A DNA stretch of 47,042 nt from an uncultured Flavobacteriales bacterium (GCA_905480145.1 CAJQPA010000014.1:1-47042); one strand, 5' to 3'; positions 6,744-15,586 are shown, numbered from the stretch's first letter. Numbers and translations: made by a program. Notes: generated by a model not told the origin, from the sequence alone.

Positions 6744-9701
6744 ATGATTAAGCCTCTTCATAATAAAACATCTGTTTTAGTAGCATTTATAATTGTACTA
6801 GGGTTTGTAGCGTATTCACAAATTTCAGGTGGTAAAAGTCCTGTTGCTATATATGACTTGAAGAAATCAGAAGATCAGTTAAAGAGAAAAAACCTCGAAG
6901 AAGAATGGGTTAATAAGCAAATGGAGAACATGTCACTTCGAGAGAAAGTGGGACAGTTCTTTATGGTGGCAGCCTATTCTAATAGAGGAGAGGCACACTT
7001 TCAAGAAGTTGATAGCTTAATTAGTAAGGAGAATATTGGAGGATTGATATTCTTTCAGGGTCAAAGATCAAATTTAGTTCCGGCTATTGCGCGGTTTCAG
7101 TCTAAAAGTAAAATTCCATTGTTAATGGGTATGGATGCTGAATGGGGAGCAAGTATGCGATTGTTTGGCGAAGATAGATATCCTTATAACTATACCATTG
7201 GAGCAGCGAATGATCCTAAGTTAACTGAACGACTTTATGAAATGATGGGGCAGGAGTGCCGAGAATTAAATATTCATTTGAATTTTGCTCCAGTATCTGA
7301 TGTTAATAGTAACCCGAACAATCCTGTGATTGGATTTCGATCTTATGGAGAGTATCCTAAAAATGTTGCTGCACATGTTTCTGCTGCTGTAAAAGGAATG
7401 GAAAGTCAAGGTGTATTGACAAGTATTAAACATTTTCCCGGACATGGAGACACTGATGTTGATTCTCATAAAGAATTACCCGTTGTAAATAATTCATTAA
7501 AGCATATTGAAGCCATTGATTTTTTTCCTTTTCGATCTGGTATTGCAGCAGGCGCATCAACAGTTATGATTGGCCATTTAAATGTTCCGGCGTTAGATCC
7601 AACTGGCACTCCAAGTAGTTTGTCGAAGCCAACGATTCAGAATTATTTACAAGAACAACTTGAATTTAAAGGCCTAGTAGTTAGTGATGCTCTTGGAATG
7701 AGAGCCGTTGCTGATCGATATGGTAAAACGGAGGTTGTTGTAAAAGCATTCGAAGCAGGTTGTGACATTTTACTCTTTCCTGAAAGTGTGCATGAAGCAA
7801 TTGATGCTATTGTGGCAAAAGTTGAAACAGATAGTATAAAGATGATTACTATTAATAAACGATGTATAAAGGTTCTAAGAGCTAAATACAAAGCAGTAAT
7901 TCAACCTGGTAAGGTTAAGGTATATACACCTGGGGAAATTGCTTTTGCCAAGAAACAAACTTATGAGAAAGCAATCACGGTTCTTAAAAATGAAGGTGAA
8001 TTGCTGCCGATAAAACGTTTTGATAGAAAGATTGCACATATTAGTATCGGCCTTCATTCAGAGCCTTTGAGAGCATCAATGGATTTGGTTGCTAAGATAG
8101 ATCATTTCCATTTTCATACAGGTGCAGAGGCCTTAAGGAGAATGAAAGGTAAGTTAAGTGAATACGATGTCATTATGACTTCGATTCATGCAAAACGTGT
8201 TTCTAAACGCGGTGATTATGGAATGCCAAAGAACTGGAAAGGTTGGTTGAAGAATCTACCTATTGATAAAGAGAATGTATTAACCTTGTTCGGTAACCCT
8301 TATGTATTAAATGATGAGGTTAATCTAGACAATCTAGAATCGGTTGTTATTGCCTATGAAAACAATGAGTATGCTTTGAATAGAGCAGGACAGTTTTTAA
8401 TGGGCACTTATGCTTCATCCGGCAAATTGCCTGTTACAATTAGCTCCTTTTATAAAAGAGGGCATGGTGTAAAAGTAAAGTCTGGAGGTAGGTTGAAAGA
8501 TTCGCAGCCTGAAGAATTAGGAATTGATCCTAAAAGTCTTGCGAAGATTGATTCTATTGCTCTCAGAGGGATTCAAGCAGGAGCATTTCCTGGATGCCAA
8601 ATCGTTGTTGCCGTAGAGGGAAAAGTTATTTACCGTAAGTCTTTTGGCAATCATACTTATGAAGAAAATCGTCCTGTTCAAAATGAGGATATCTATGATA
8701 TTGCTTCAATAACAAAAATTGCGGCTTCAACACTTTCTTTAATGCATTATAACAGTGAGGAAGAATTAAATTTAAACAATCGTCTTTCGGATTTTTTACC
8801 TGAGTTAACAATAGGAACGCCTTATGCAGTGATGCAATTGAGAAAAATGCTAACACACCAGGCTGGCTTGAAGCCTTGGATTCCGTTTTACGTGAAAACC
8901 ATGAAGGATAATTTGCCTAGTCCAGCTATTTACGCCAAAGACTCCTCTTCTTTATATAATACTAGGGTTGCTGAAAATTTATGGATACTTGGGAGTTATG
9001 GTAAGAATATTTATGATTCTATTCTTCATACACCTCTATTGCGCTCTAGAAAATATAAATATTCAGATTTGGGTTATTATTTCATTAAAAAGATAATTGA
9101 AAAGAAATCGGGAGTGACATTGGACCAATTTGTAACCAATCAGTTTTATAAGCCAATGGGGCTTGAAAACCTTCGCTATTACCCAAGAAGACATTTCAAT
9201 ATATCTAGAATCACCCCAACTGAGGATGATAAAATTTTCCGAAAATCTGTAATTCATGGTTACGTTCATGATCAAGGTGCTGCAATGTTAGGCGGAGTTG
9301 GAGGTCATGCCGGATTGTTCTCAAATGCTGGCGATCTTGCCAAGCTGATGCAGATGTATTTAAACAATGGGTCTTATGGTGGTGTGCAATATATTAAACC
9401 ACAAGTAATTGAAGAATACACTGATTGCCAATACTGTTCAACGAACAGAAGGGGGGCTGGTTTTGATAAACCTACGAGAGACTTAAAAGGTGGGCCAACG
9501 TGTAATTTGGTGTCATTAAAAAGTTATGGGCATTCAGGATTTACGGGAACCGTTGTATGGGCAGATCCGATCCCTCAAATTAATTACGTTTTCCTATCTA
9601 ATCGAGTTTATCCTGATGCTGAGAATTGGAAATTAGTCAAAATGGATATCAGAACAGACATTCAAGAGGTAATCTATAAAGCGGTCAATTCTGCTGAATA
9701 G
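6744..9701 (+). CDS. GH3 (NagZ-like) glycoside hydrolase fused to a serine beta-lactamase-like domain
   Basis: The chosen ATG gives 985 residues with an N-terminal hydrophobic segment (MIKPLHNKTSVLVAFIIVLG) that acts as a signal or anchor; an upstream ATG at 6681 would put 21 unlikely residues before it. The first half is a family 3 beta-N-acetylhexosaminidase: IKHFPGHGDTDVDSH (K229-H230 and the catalytic His/Asp loop) and VVSDALG with the nucleophile D315. The second half is a class C beta-lactamase/AmpH-like domain: SITK with S655 and K658, a Tyr motif YSD (Y773) and HSG (H930) in place of KTG. Both active sites look intact. The likely role is turnover of peptidoglycan: glycan-strand hydrolysis plus a D-Ala/peptide or ester hydrolase. 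The next gene starts 3 nt later. Confidence 0.92.
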   Translation: MIKPLHNKTSVLVAFIIVLGFVAYSQISGGKSPVAIYDLKKSEDQLKRKNLEEEWVNKQMENMSLREKVGQFFMVAAYSNRGEAHFQEVDSLISKENIGGLIFFQGQRSNLVPAIARFQSKSKIPLLMGMDAEWGASMRLFGEDRYPYNYTIGAANDPKLTERLYEMMGQECRELNIHLNFAPVSDVNSNPNNPVIGFRSYGEYPKNVAAHVSAAVKGMESQGVLTSIKHFPGHGDTDVDSHKELPVVNNSLKHIEAIDFFPFRSGIAAGASTVMIGHLNVPALDPTGTPSSLSKPTIQNYLQEQLEFKGLVVSDALGMRAVADRYGKTEVVVKAFEAGCDILLFPESVHEAIDAIVAKVETDSIKMITINKRCIKVLRAKYKAVIQPGKVKVYTPGEIAFAKKQTYEKAITVLKNEGELLPIKRFDRKIAHISIGLHSEPLRASMDLVAKIDHFHFHTGAEALRRMKGKLSEYDVIMTSIHAKRVSKRGDYGMPKNWKGWLKNLPIDKENVLTLFGNPYVLNDEVNLDNLESVVIAYENNEYALNRAGQFLMGTYASSGKLPVTISSFYKRGHGVKVKSGGRLKDSQPEELGIDPKSLAKIDSIALRGIQAGAFPGCQIVVAVEGKVIYRKSFGNHTYEENRPVQNEDIYDIASITKIAASTLSLMHYNSEEELNLNNRLSDFLPELTIGTPYAVMQLRKMLTHQAGLKPWIPFYVKTMKDNLPSPAIYAKDSSSLYNTRVAENLWILGSYGKNIYDSILHTPLLRSRKYKYSDLGYYFIKKIIEKKSGVTLDQFVTNQFYKPMGLENLRYYPRRHFNISRITPTEDDKIFRKSVIHGYVHDQGAAMLGGVGGHAGLFSNAGDLAKLMQMYLNNGSYGGVQYIKPQVIEEYTDCQYCSTNRRGAGFDKPTRDLKGGPTCNLVSLKSYGHSGFTGTVVWADPIPQINYVFLSNRVYPDAENWKLVKMDIRTDIQEVIYKAVNSAE

Positions 9702-9704
9702 AAG

Positions 9705-10295
9705 ATGAGTAAAGTAAAGTTATACGTAATTTCTCTTTTTATATTGTTGGCGTGTGCATTGGCTTTTGTTCAGTTTTTATTCTTTCATGAAATTAGAATT
9801 GAAAGTGATGGATGGTTGTTTAAAGATCCATTTTTTAAATTACTACCCAGAGTAAACTGCTCATTTCCAATTTTTTTATTAACCTACGGATCGTTGATTT
9901 TATATATTATCCTGGAAAGAAAAAAACCTTTTTTTTTAACAAAACTGAATTTGTCTTATGCTTTATTGTTGCTTGTCAGAATGATTACTTTGTCCGTAAT
10001 CCCCTTAAAAATACCAGAGAGTTTAATCTATTTAGAGGATCCATTTTTGAATAATTTAGTCTATCCAGGAGATATTGCTGGTGATTTGTTCTTTAGCGGT
10101 CATACGGCTTTAATTTTTATTTTTTTTTCTATTTCTAAAAGATCGATTTTTGCATTTTTGACGCTGTTGATGGGGGCTATGTTAATGATGCAGCGAGTGC
10201 ATTATTCTATTGATGTTATTGCTGCAATTCCTTTTGCCTTTGCAATAGTAAAGTCAATTGAGTGGATTCTTTGTCGAATAACGGTTGAAGATTGA
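9705..10295 (+). CDS. PAP2_C-type membrane phosphotransferase/phosphatase (sphingomyelin-synthase-like)
   Basis: The 196-residue protein has about six hydrophobic segments. Two motifs give it away: GDLFFSGHT (D127, S131, H133) and RVHYSIDV (H166, D170). These match the lipid phosphate phosphatase variant found in sphingomyelin or ceramide phosphotransferases (PAP2_C). The family transfers or removes phosphate head groups on lipids at the membrane. Since many Bacteroidota make sphingolipids, a head-group enzyme is plausible, but a simple phosphatase is also possible. It starts 3 nt after the GH3 fusion, so the two are likely co-transcribed. Confidence 0.75.
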   Translation: MSKVKLYVISLFILLACALAFVQFLFFHEIRIESDGWLFKDPFFKLLPRVNCSFPIFLLTYGSLILYIILERKKPFFLTKLNLSYALLLLVRMITLSVIPLKIPESLIYLEDPFLNNLVYPGDIAGDLFFSGHTALIFIFFSISKRSIFAFLTLLMGAMLMMQRVHYSIDVIAAIPFAFAIVKSIEWILCRITVED

Positions 10296-10296
10296 G

Positions 10297-10304
10297 TATA
10301 TTTG
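10297..10304 (+). promoter_or_regulatory. -7 promoter box for bshA
   Basis: TATATTTG is a perfect TAnnTTTG match just after the stop of the PAP2_C gene. A TTG lies 23 nt upstream, at the long end of allowed spacing. Transcription would begin about 10 nt before the GTG at 10318, so bshA can be expressed apart from the genes before it. Confidence 0.5.
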
Positions 10305-10317
10305 AACAACAATAAAA

Positions 10318-11451
10318 GTGAAAAAAATGAAAATAGGAATAGTATTGTATCCGACTTATGGAGGTAGTGGAGTGGTTGCTACTGAGTTAGGAAAGTCGTT
10401 GGCTAAAAAAGGTCATGAGATACATTTTATTACCTATTCTCATCCAGTAAGACTCGGGTCTTTTACAGAGAATATTTATTATCATGAAGTGTCAGTTTCA
10501 GATTATCCACTGTTCGAGTATGAACCATATGAAACGGTTTTGGCAAGTAAGATGGTGGATGTTGTAAAACATGAGCATTTAGACTTATTACATGTTCACT
10601 ATGCTATTCCTCATGCATCAGCAGCATTTATGGCTCGACAAATTTTAAAATCTCAAGGGATTTTGATTCCTTTTGTAACAACTTTACATGGAACAGACAT
10701 TACTCTAGTTGGAAAGGATCCTTCTTTTGAACCGGTCATTACTTTTTGTTTGAATGAATCTGATGCGGTAACTGCTGTTTCTGAAAGCTTGAAAAAAGAT
10801 ACTTATACTCATTTTTCAACATCAAAAAAGATTTCTGTAATACCTAATTTCATTCCTGTGAGTGAAGAGAAAGTTAGTGTAGATCAAAAAATAAGAATGA
10901 GGTACTCTAAAATTGATGAGCCAATACTTTGTCATATTTCTAATTTCAGAAAAGTGAAAAGGGTAGAAGATGTAATGAGAGTGTTTGCAAAAGTAAATGC
11001 TGTTAAGCCTTCAAATCTGCTACTAGTAGGTGATGGACCAGAGCGTTTTTTAATTGAAGAGCTTTGTCGAGAATTAGATTTATGCACGCGAGTGAAGTTT
11101 TTAGGGAAAATTCAAGATCCTAGCCTTGTTTTAGAATTGGCGGATTTATTTATTTTACCATCAGAAACAGAAAGTTTTGGACTGGCGGCTTTGGAGGCAA
11201 TGTCCGTTGGTGTTCCAGTGATATCATCAAATACTGGGGGAATACCTGAGGTTAATAAACATGGTGTTTCTGGACTGTTGTCAGATGTTGGTGATGTCGA
11301 TGATATGGCGAAAAATGCGCTAAGTATTTTAGAGTCAAAAGAGACATTAGACAAGTTTAAGAAAGGAGCTCATAAGCAAGCATTAGAATTTGACATTAAT
11401 AAGATCGTTCAACAATATGAAGACCTTTATAAAGAAGTAGTTTCTAGGTAA
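10318..11451 (+). CDS. bshA: N-acetyl-alpha-D-glucosaminyl L-malate synthase BshA
   Basis: A 377-residue GT4-type glycosyltransferase. The N-terminus reads MKIGIVLYPTYGGSGVVATE, followed by HVHYAIPHA, TTLHGTDITLVG, a sugar-nucleotide-binding part (LLVGDGPER) and SETESFGLAALEAMSVGVPV. These are hallmark stretches of BshA, which joins UDP-GlcNAc and L-malate in the first step of bacillithiol synthesis, a low-molecular-weight thiol in the cytoplasm. The reading frame allows a GTG at 10318 or an ATG at 10327; the first three residues differ (MKK-MKIG). The later bacillithiol genes bshB and bshC are not in this window. The stop is separated by one base from the stop of the convergent SirB1-like gene. 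Confidence 0.92.
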   Translation: MKKMKIGIVLYPTYGGSGVVATELGKSLAKKGHEIHFITYSHPVRLGSFTENIYYHEVSVSDYPLFEYEPYETVLASKMVDVVKHEHLDLLHVHYAIPHASAAFMARQILKSQGILIPFVTTLHGTDITLVGKDPSFEPVITFCLNESDAVTAVSESLKKDTYTHFSTSKKISVIPNFIPVSEEKVSVDQKIRMRYSKIDEPILCHISNFRKVKRVEDVMRVFAKVNAVKPSNLLLVGDGPERFLIEELCRELDLCTRVKFLGKIQDPSLVLELADLFILPSETESFGLAALEAMSVGVPVISSNTGGIPEVNKHGVSGLLSDVGDVDDMAKNALSILESKETLDKFKKGAHKQALEFDINKIVQQYEDLYKEVVSR

Positions 11452-11452
11452 G

Positions 11453-12337
11453 TTATAGCGTGAGGCCAAACAAGTCTCTCAATTCTTTTAATTCATTCAC
11501 TTTTTTAGCGTTTCCTGCCTGCTGAAAGGAGGCAATTAGATTTGTTAGCATTCTAATAATTATCGCGCTGTTAGAGCAAGGTTGATAGTATTCTCTATTT
11601 TTCTCCTTGTTGAGACCTTTTAGAAAGACATCAATTTCTTTTTCGTCGAATATTCCTCCTTTTGAAAAAGCATTGATGTAAAACAAGATTCCATGTTGGT
11701 TTTTTACCTCTGCGCTTGAATTAGATTGATGTTCGTCAATATATGCTAGCACAAAGTGGTTGGGGAGGTTTACTCCATAAATTGGCATATCAAGTGACTG
11801 AGCAATTATTGAGTAAACAACAGAAAGTGTTAAAGGGTTCCCCCTGTGCATTTCTAAAACCTTATAGATGTAAGAATTTTCAGGTAGGTGATATTCCTTA
11901 GAATTACCAGAGAATTTATATTTCCCATAAAAAATCTTATTGAAAATTTTAACTTTTTCAAAAGCAGTTTGAGCAGGGTTTATTTCGAGCCAAATATCTT
12001 TCCTTATTTCTTGAATCTTAGAATGAATAACCTGTTCATCAAGGTTTGGATACTGGTATTGAGAAATTATAATCGCTCCATCAATTAATCGTTTGTCAGA
12101 TGAATTGATCCAGCTCTTCAAAGAATCTTTAATTATTTCGAATTGTATATCATGAATTAAATCTTCAATTCTTGATTGGAAAATTAAGCCATAGTCTTCG
12201 TGTTCCCATGAGGACTCTAAAAAAGGAATTGCCTCTGAGCCATGAGACATCAGCTGGTCGCGGACGTGCTCAAAAATTTGATCATCAGGATCATCTATTA
12301 AACGAACCAGGGCTTCTATAGATTTTTTAGAATTCAT
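11453..12337 (-). CDS. SirB1/transglutaminase-like family protein
   Basis: A 294-residue cytoplasmic protein. The first part (about 1-110) is helical and HEAT-repeat-like. The central part has YKVLEMHRGNPLTLSVVYSIIAQSLDMPIYGVNLPNHFVLAY, split here over residues about 160-200, with the RGNPLTLS and GVNLPNHF motifs of the SirB1/Transglut_core2 family. As is common in this family no catalytic cysteine is visible, so it is probably not a working transglutaminase. Function is unknown. The gene is transcribed toward bshA and its stop is one base from that of bshA, leaving no room for a terminator on either strand. Confidence 0.8.
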   Translation of the reverse strand: MNSKKSIEALVRLIDDPDDQIFEHVRDQLMSHGSEAIPFLESSWEHEDYGLIFQSRIEDLIHDIQFEIIKDSLKSWINSSDKRLIDGAIIISQYQYPNLDEQVIHSKIQEIRKDIWLEINPAQTAFEKVKIFNKIFYGKYKFSGNSKEYHLPENSYIYKVLEMHRGNPLTLSVVYSIIAQSLDMPIYGVNLPNHFVLAYIDEHQSNSSAEVKNQHGILFYINAFSKGGIFDEKEIDVFLKGLNKEKNREYYQPCSNSAIIIRMLTNLIASFQQAGNAKKVNELKELRDLFGLTL

Positions 12338-12514
12338 TAAGACAAATTTAAGTTGGTTTTGCTTTCAAAATAGCCCAAACTAGAATACTTATAAATGCAA
12401 GAATGTTAATTAGTTGAACCCTTTATTGAATTATTGTTTTGGATATGTGTAACCTTTTGGCATAATAATCGTTTAGAATATCACGGATCAATTATTAACA
12501 CTTACAGGTTAAGA

Positions 12515-14788
12515 TTAAGGAACTTCTTCGGAGGTTCCTTTTTTTTGTTTCAATAATTTTTGTAATTGTTTTAAAGCAGCCTTGTTCTGTTTACTGCTAA
12601 AAGCAGTCTCAATTTTATTCTTTTCTTCTTGAGTCAGGTGCCAAGAGAGTGATATTTTATCGTCAACTTTTTCTCTTAAGTTAAAGGATATAATATCTAC
12701 AGGGAAGTCAAAAGATTGAAATCCAATATTAAGTAGTTTTTCTTGTTGAAAATCCTGTACTCTTGGGAAGTTTTTGTACATGTTTCCGAAGGGAAGTGAT
12801 AACTTATCGAATAGCGATGTTGGTTCATGTTTTTCATTTTCCAAAACGTTCTTGGTGTCTCTTATTTGAATGATAATAATTCCAGAGGTGTTCTCTCGCA
12901 GCCAATCTTGCATGTTGAAAATAAATTCACTTGTTATAATACCTCCATAATTGTCTCTGATTCCGGCATCCATAATTTGAATTTCGGGCTGGGTTGGCAA
13001 GCTAACCATCGGCATAACGAATGGAAATGTCGCGTTCATACGCAGAACTGAAGAAAATCTTAGGTTGTTTGAGTTTTGAGATTTTAGTAGGGCATGAATG
13101 TCAATATTTTCAAAAGCACTTGGGAATTCTTTTCTTTTATTCGCTGGTATGGTAAGAAAATTTAAGGGTTGTGAGCAGATTAATAATCTTCTTCCATCAT
13201 TCGCAATTGTAGGCGTAAATATCATAGTTGGAATGATGCCGCTCGTTTCATATTTGGTATAATATCCAAGTGAGTGTTTTAGTATTCCTTCTGTGTTGCC
13301 GTGGAGTTGATTTTCAAAAGCCGTGCCTCGATCCTTTGCATAACTGATGTTATTGTATTTAAAAGTTTGATATCGGAAGAAAAGATCATTTGTCGAGGTT
13401 ACAAAGGTTAATTTATTTAGTAAATCTTTGCCAATGTTGATTTTTGATTCGGTTCTAGTTGTAGGGAAGGGTTGGCCTTTTTCTTTACGAAGGATTAGTT
13501 CTCTAAAATAGGCAGCTCCAATGAGCCCTCCGGATGCGCCAGTCATTAGTTGAATGTGATTGCTGAATTGGTTGGGGATTATACTGTCACAGTTTTGGAG
13601 TACAGTTGTGTTCCATAAGGCGCTTCTGGATCCGCCACCTGAAGAATTAATAATTATTAATTTAGGCTTTGATTCTCCGGTTTTAACTTTCCAGTTCTCA
13701 AGTGTTTGCGTGAATCTTATTAGAGATAGTTTATTAGATTTTCTATCATTTGTGATTGCTTTAAATTGATTGATGCTATATGGGTCTTTTTTTTTATTCG
13801 AATAGTTTAAACCATATGCGTAATTCGTGTATTTGAAATATTCAGTTCTGGAGCTAATCATATCCATTGAAAAAATAATAATTAAGATCAAAGGGTAGGA
13901 CCATCCTTTTAGCCACGAGTTTAAGGCGCTAAAAAGCATTAAGGTAATAGTTAAGAGTAGTATTAATGAAACAGCCGCTGGGACATTGAAAATTCTATAG
14001 CTACTAAAAGCTCCGAGGATTAAGAATATGGAGATAGTCAGTATTTCGAATAATGAAGAGCTAACTTTGTTTTTAGCAAATATTTGTTCAACAAGTTTTT
14101 GGTCAAAATGCTTGAGGCTTCTACTTTTTCTTAATCTCAGTTTCCTGCCTATGTAGATAGAAATTTTTTCTTCATCTCTTTTGAAGTAGTTGTGCCATTT
14201 AACTTTTTTGTGTAAAAAGGAGGATATTGGTTTTGTGTTTGATTCCTCTAATTGGCTTGTTAAATCTCTTCTATTGTGAACTTTAAAGAAAAACTGGAAC
14301 GATACCAGTAAAAATAAACAAAAGCCATTATAAAAAGCGAAAAGGTTCAGTAAGGTGAGTTTAATGTCTATTAATTCTTTCTGTGTTTGAAAATTATAAA
14401 TCTGAATAGTGTAGTAGATAATAAAAACAAGAGGAATAATCGAGTTGTTGATATAGAATTTATAGAAGGGCTTGCTTACATTTGTGAGAAATGGAAAGTG
14501 AGGACCTAGCTTTATATAGCTGAAAGTGTTAAATGCTGTTGTGAATCCGCCGAGGGCTATTCCTAAAAGCAAGAATGACATAGGACTTATTTCTCCTAGG
14601 TACTCTGGAGAAAGAAATAGTAAGGGGATTCCAAAAGCTACCCCAATGTTATTGCTAATGATTAGAAATAATAAGACCCAAAATAGTAGAGCAAATAAAT
14701 TAGACTTAAGTTGAAGAGTTAGCAGCTGGAAAGGAAAGAATGCTCTTATAAAGCCAGTAATACTCCTAATGTTCCAATTGTTCTCCAT
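12515..14788 (-). CDS. Membrane-anchored patatin-like phospholipase
   Basis: The 757-residue protein has an N-terminal half with several hydrophobic segments (within residues about 15-330) and a C-terminal patatin domain. The oxyanion loop NSSGGGSRSA (about 380-390), the nucleophile TGASGG (S419) and the MDAGIRDNYGG motif (D607) form the Ser-Asp dyad. Patatins hydrolyse phospholipids or neutral lipids; a membrane-embedded position suggests action on bilayer lipids. Length is far above that of simple patatins because of the membrane part. The 3' end overlaps a plus-strand terminator hairpin. The thioesterase gene upstream ends 46 nt before its start, so both may form a lipid-linked transcript. 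Confidence 0.88.
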   Translation of the reverse strand: MENNWNIRSITGFIRAFFPFQLLTLQLKSNLFALLFWVLLFLIISNNIGVAFGIPLLFLSPEYLGEISPMSFLLLGIALGGFTTAFNTFSYIKLGPHFPFLTNVSKPFYKFYINNSIIPLVFIIYYTIQIYNFQTQKELIDIKLTLLNLFAFYNGFCLFLLVSFQFFFKVHNRRDLTSQLEESNTKPISSFLHKKVKWHNYFKRDEEKISIYIGRKLRLRKSRSLKHFDQKLVEQIFAKNKVSSSLFEILTISIFLILGAFSSYRIFNVPAAVSLILLLTITLMLFSALNSWLKGWSYPLILIIIFSMDMISSRTEYFKYTNYAYGLNYSNKKKDPYSINQFKAITNDRKSNKLSLIRFTQTLENWKVKTGESKPKLIIINSSGGGSRSALWNTTVLQNCDSIIPNQFSNHIQLMTGASGGLIGAAYFRELILRKEKGQPFPTTRTESKINIGKDLLNKLTFVTSTNDLFFRYQTFKYNNISYAKDRGTAFENQLHGNTEGILKHSLGYYTKYETSGIIPTMIFTPTIANDGRRLLICSQPLNFLTIPANKRKEFPSAFENIDIHALLKSQNSNNLRFSSVLRMNATFPFVMPMVSLPTQPEIQIMDAGIRDNYGGIITSEFIFNMQDWLRENTSGIIIIQIRDTKNVLENEKHEPTSLFDKLSLPFGNMYKNFPRVQDFQQEKLLNIGFQSFDFPVDIISFNLREKVDDKISLSWHLTQEEKNKIETAFSSKQNKAALKQLQKLLKQKKGTSEEVP
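12519..12546 (+). terminator. Plus-strand intrinsic terminator without an adjacent plus-strand gene
   Basis: GGAACTTC-TTCG-GAGGTTCC forms an 8-bp stem with one T-G wobble and a TTCG tetraloop, followed by eight Ts on the plus strand. The repeat is inside the last codons of the minus-strand patatin gene. On the minus strand no T-run follows, so it is directional. The nearest plus-strand gene upstream is bshA, ending 1,067 nt before. Confidence 0.75.
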
Positions 14789-14834
14789 ATTATAATATAC
14801 AAAAAAAAAGTGATTAGTTTGTGCAGAATAGTTG

Positions 14835-15233
14835 TTATTCTAGCAGTTTTGTAAAGATTGTTGGGGGAGTTGTTGGTCTCATTGTTTCTTTGGCGACAAA
14901 AACTAGTGTGGTGGTTGCAGTTGCGATTGTTACATTGCTTTCGTTCTTTATAGTGTAAGTAAAGTAAACACGAGCCCCCTTTGTTTCAGTAATGGTTGTT
15001 TCTATGGATAAAAGATCGTCGTAAAATGCCGGACTTTTATATTTCACTGAGAATTCGGAAACTGGCAGCATGAATCCTTCGTTTTCAAGTTGTTTATAGC
15101 TAAGTCCTAATGATCTCAGTGTCTCAACGCGTCCAACCTCAAAATATTGAGCGTAATTCCCGTAATAGCAGTAGCCCATTTGATCTGTTTCTCCGTATCG
15201 AACTCTTAGTTGAATTGTATGTTTAAATTTCAC
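14835..15233 (-). CDS. Acyl-CoA thioesterase, YbgC/FadM-like hotdog family
   Basis: The 132-residue protein has the 4HBT signature RVRYGETDQMGYCYYGNYAQYFE (split over residues about 10-33), in which the Asp of ETDQMG is the usual catalytic acid, and later LVFVAKE. Such enzymes cleave acyl-CoA thioesters. The start codon is GTG (M-K-F-K); no ATG lies suitably upstream. It diverges from dnaA and lies upstream of the patatin gene. In Bacteroidota a YbgC-like thioesterase next to dnaA is, from memory, a recurring arrangement. Confidence 0.88.
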   Translation of the reverse strand: MKFKHTIQLRVRYGETDQMGYCYYGNYAQYFEVGRVETLRSLGLSYKQLENEGFMLPVSEFSVKYKSPAFYDDLLSIETTITETKGARVYFTYTIKNESNVTIATATTTLVFVAKETMRPTTPPTIFTKLLE

Positions 15234-15490
15234 TTGATTGTTTGTAACTATGAATTATAAAAATAATTATTCAATTTGTTTTTATGCGCAAAATGGCATA
15301 TTTTTAATTGTATTATTATCTATCGAATGAAGTAAGGTTGTCTATTGTACTGATTAGCTATCAATTAATTTGGGGTCTTAGTAATTGCGTGCGAGAATTA
15401 CGAAAAAAATATTTTTTTCAACTGTAAAAATTTCCATAAAATCAACCCCTTTTTCACTTTTTTCTTAACTTTTTTATGTAAATATTTGTG
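15234..15490. other. AT-rich region upstream of dnaA; no clear DnaA boxes
   Basis: The region separates the divergent thioesterase and dnaA genes and is very AT-rich, with runs such as AAAAAAATATTTTTTTC near 15400. I looked for TTATCCACA-type boxes on both strands and found none with fewer than two mismatches. An imperfect -7 box (AATATTTG, 15481-15488) sits just before the small ORF at 15491. I cannot call an origin here. Confidence 0.5.
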
Positions 15491-15586
15491 ATGTCGAAAA
15501 AGGAAACGATAACCGAACTGAATAAGAAAAAGCTACTTCTTAAAATTCAACTGAGTTTTAGGACCAAAACTAAAAAAGAAACATGA
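15491..15586 (+). CDS. 31-codon upstream ORF overlapping the dnaA start
   Basis: ATG at 15491 opens a 31-codon ORF, MSKKETITELNKKKLLLKIQ plus LSFRTKTKKET, ending TGA at 15584-15586. The stop overlaps the dnaA ATG as ATGA in another frame, the classic layout for translational coupling. The peptide is strongly basic, with nine lysines and one arginine against three glutamates. No domain is recognisable. An imperfect -7 box (AATATTTG) ends 2 nt before the ATG. It may be a leader ORF that tunes dnaA translation, a small protein, or chance in AT-rich DNA. The exact overlap favours a real element, but nothing else in the sequence proves it. Confidence 0.45.
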   Translation: MSKKETITELNKKKLLLKIQLSFRTKTKKET

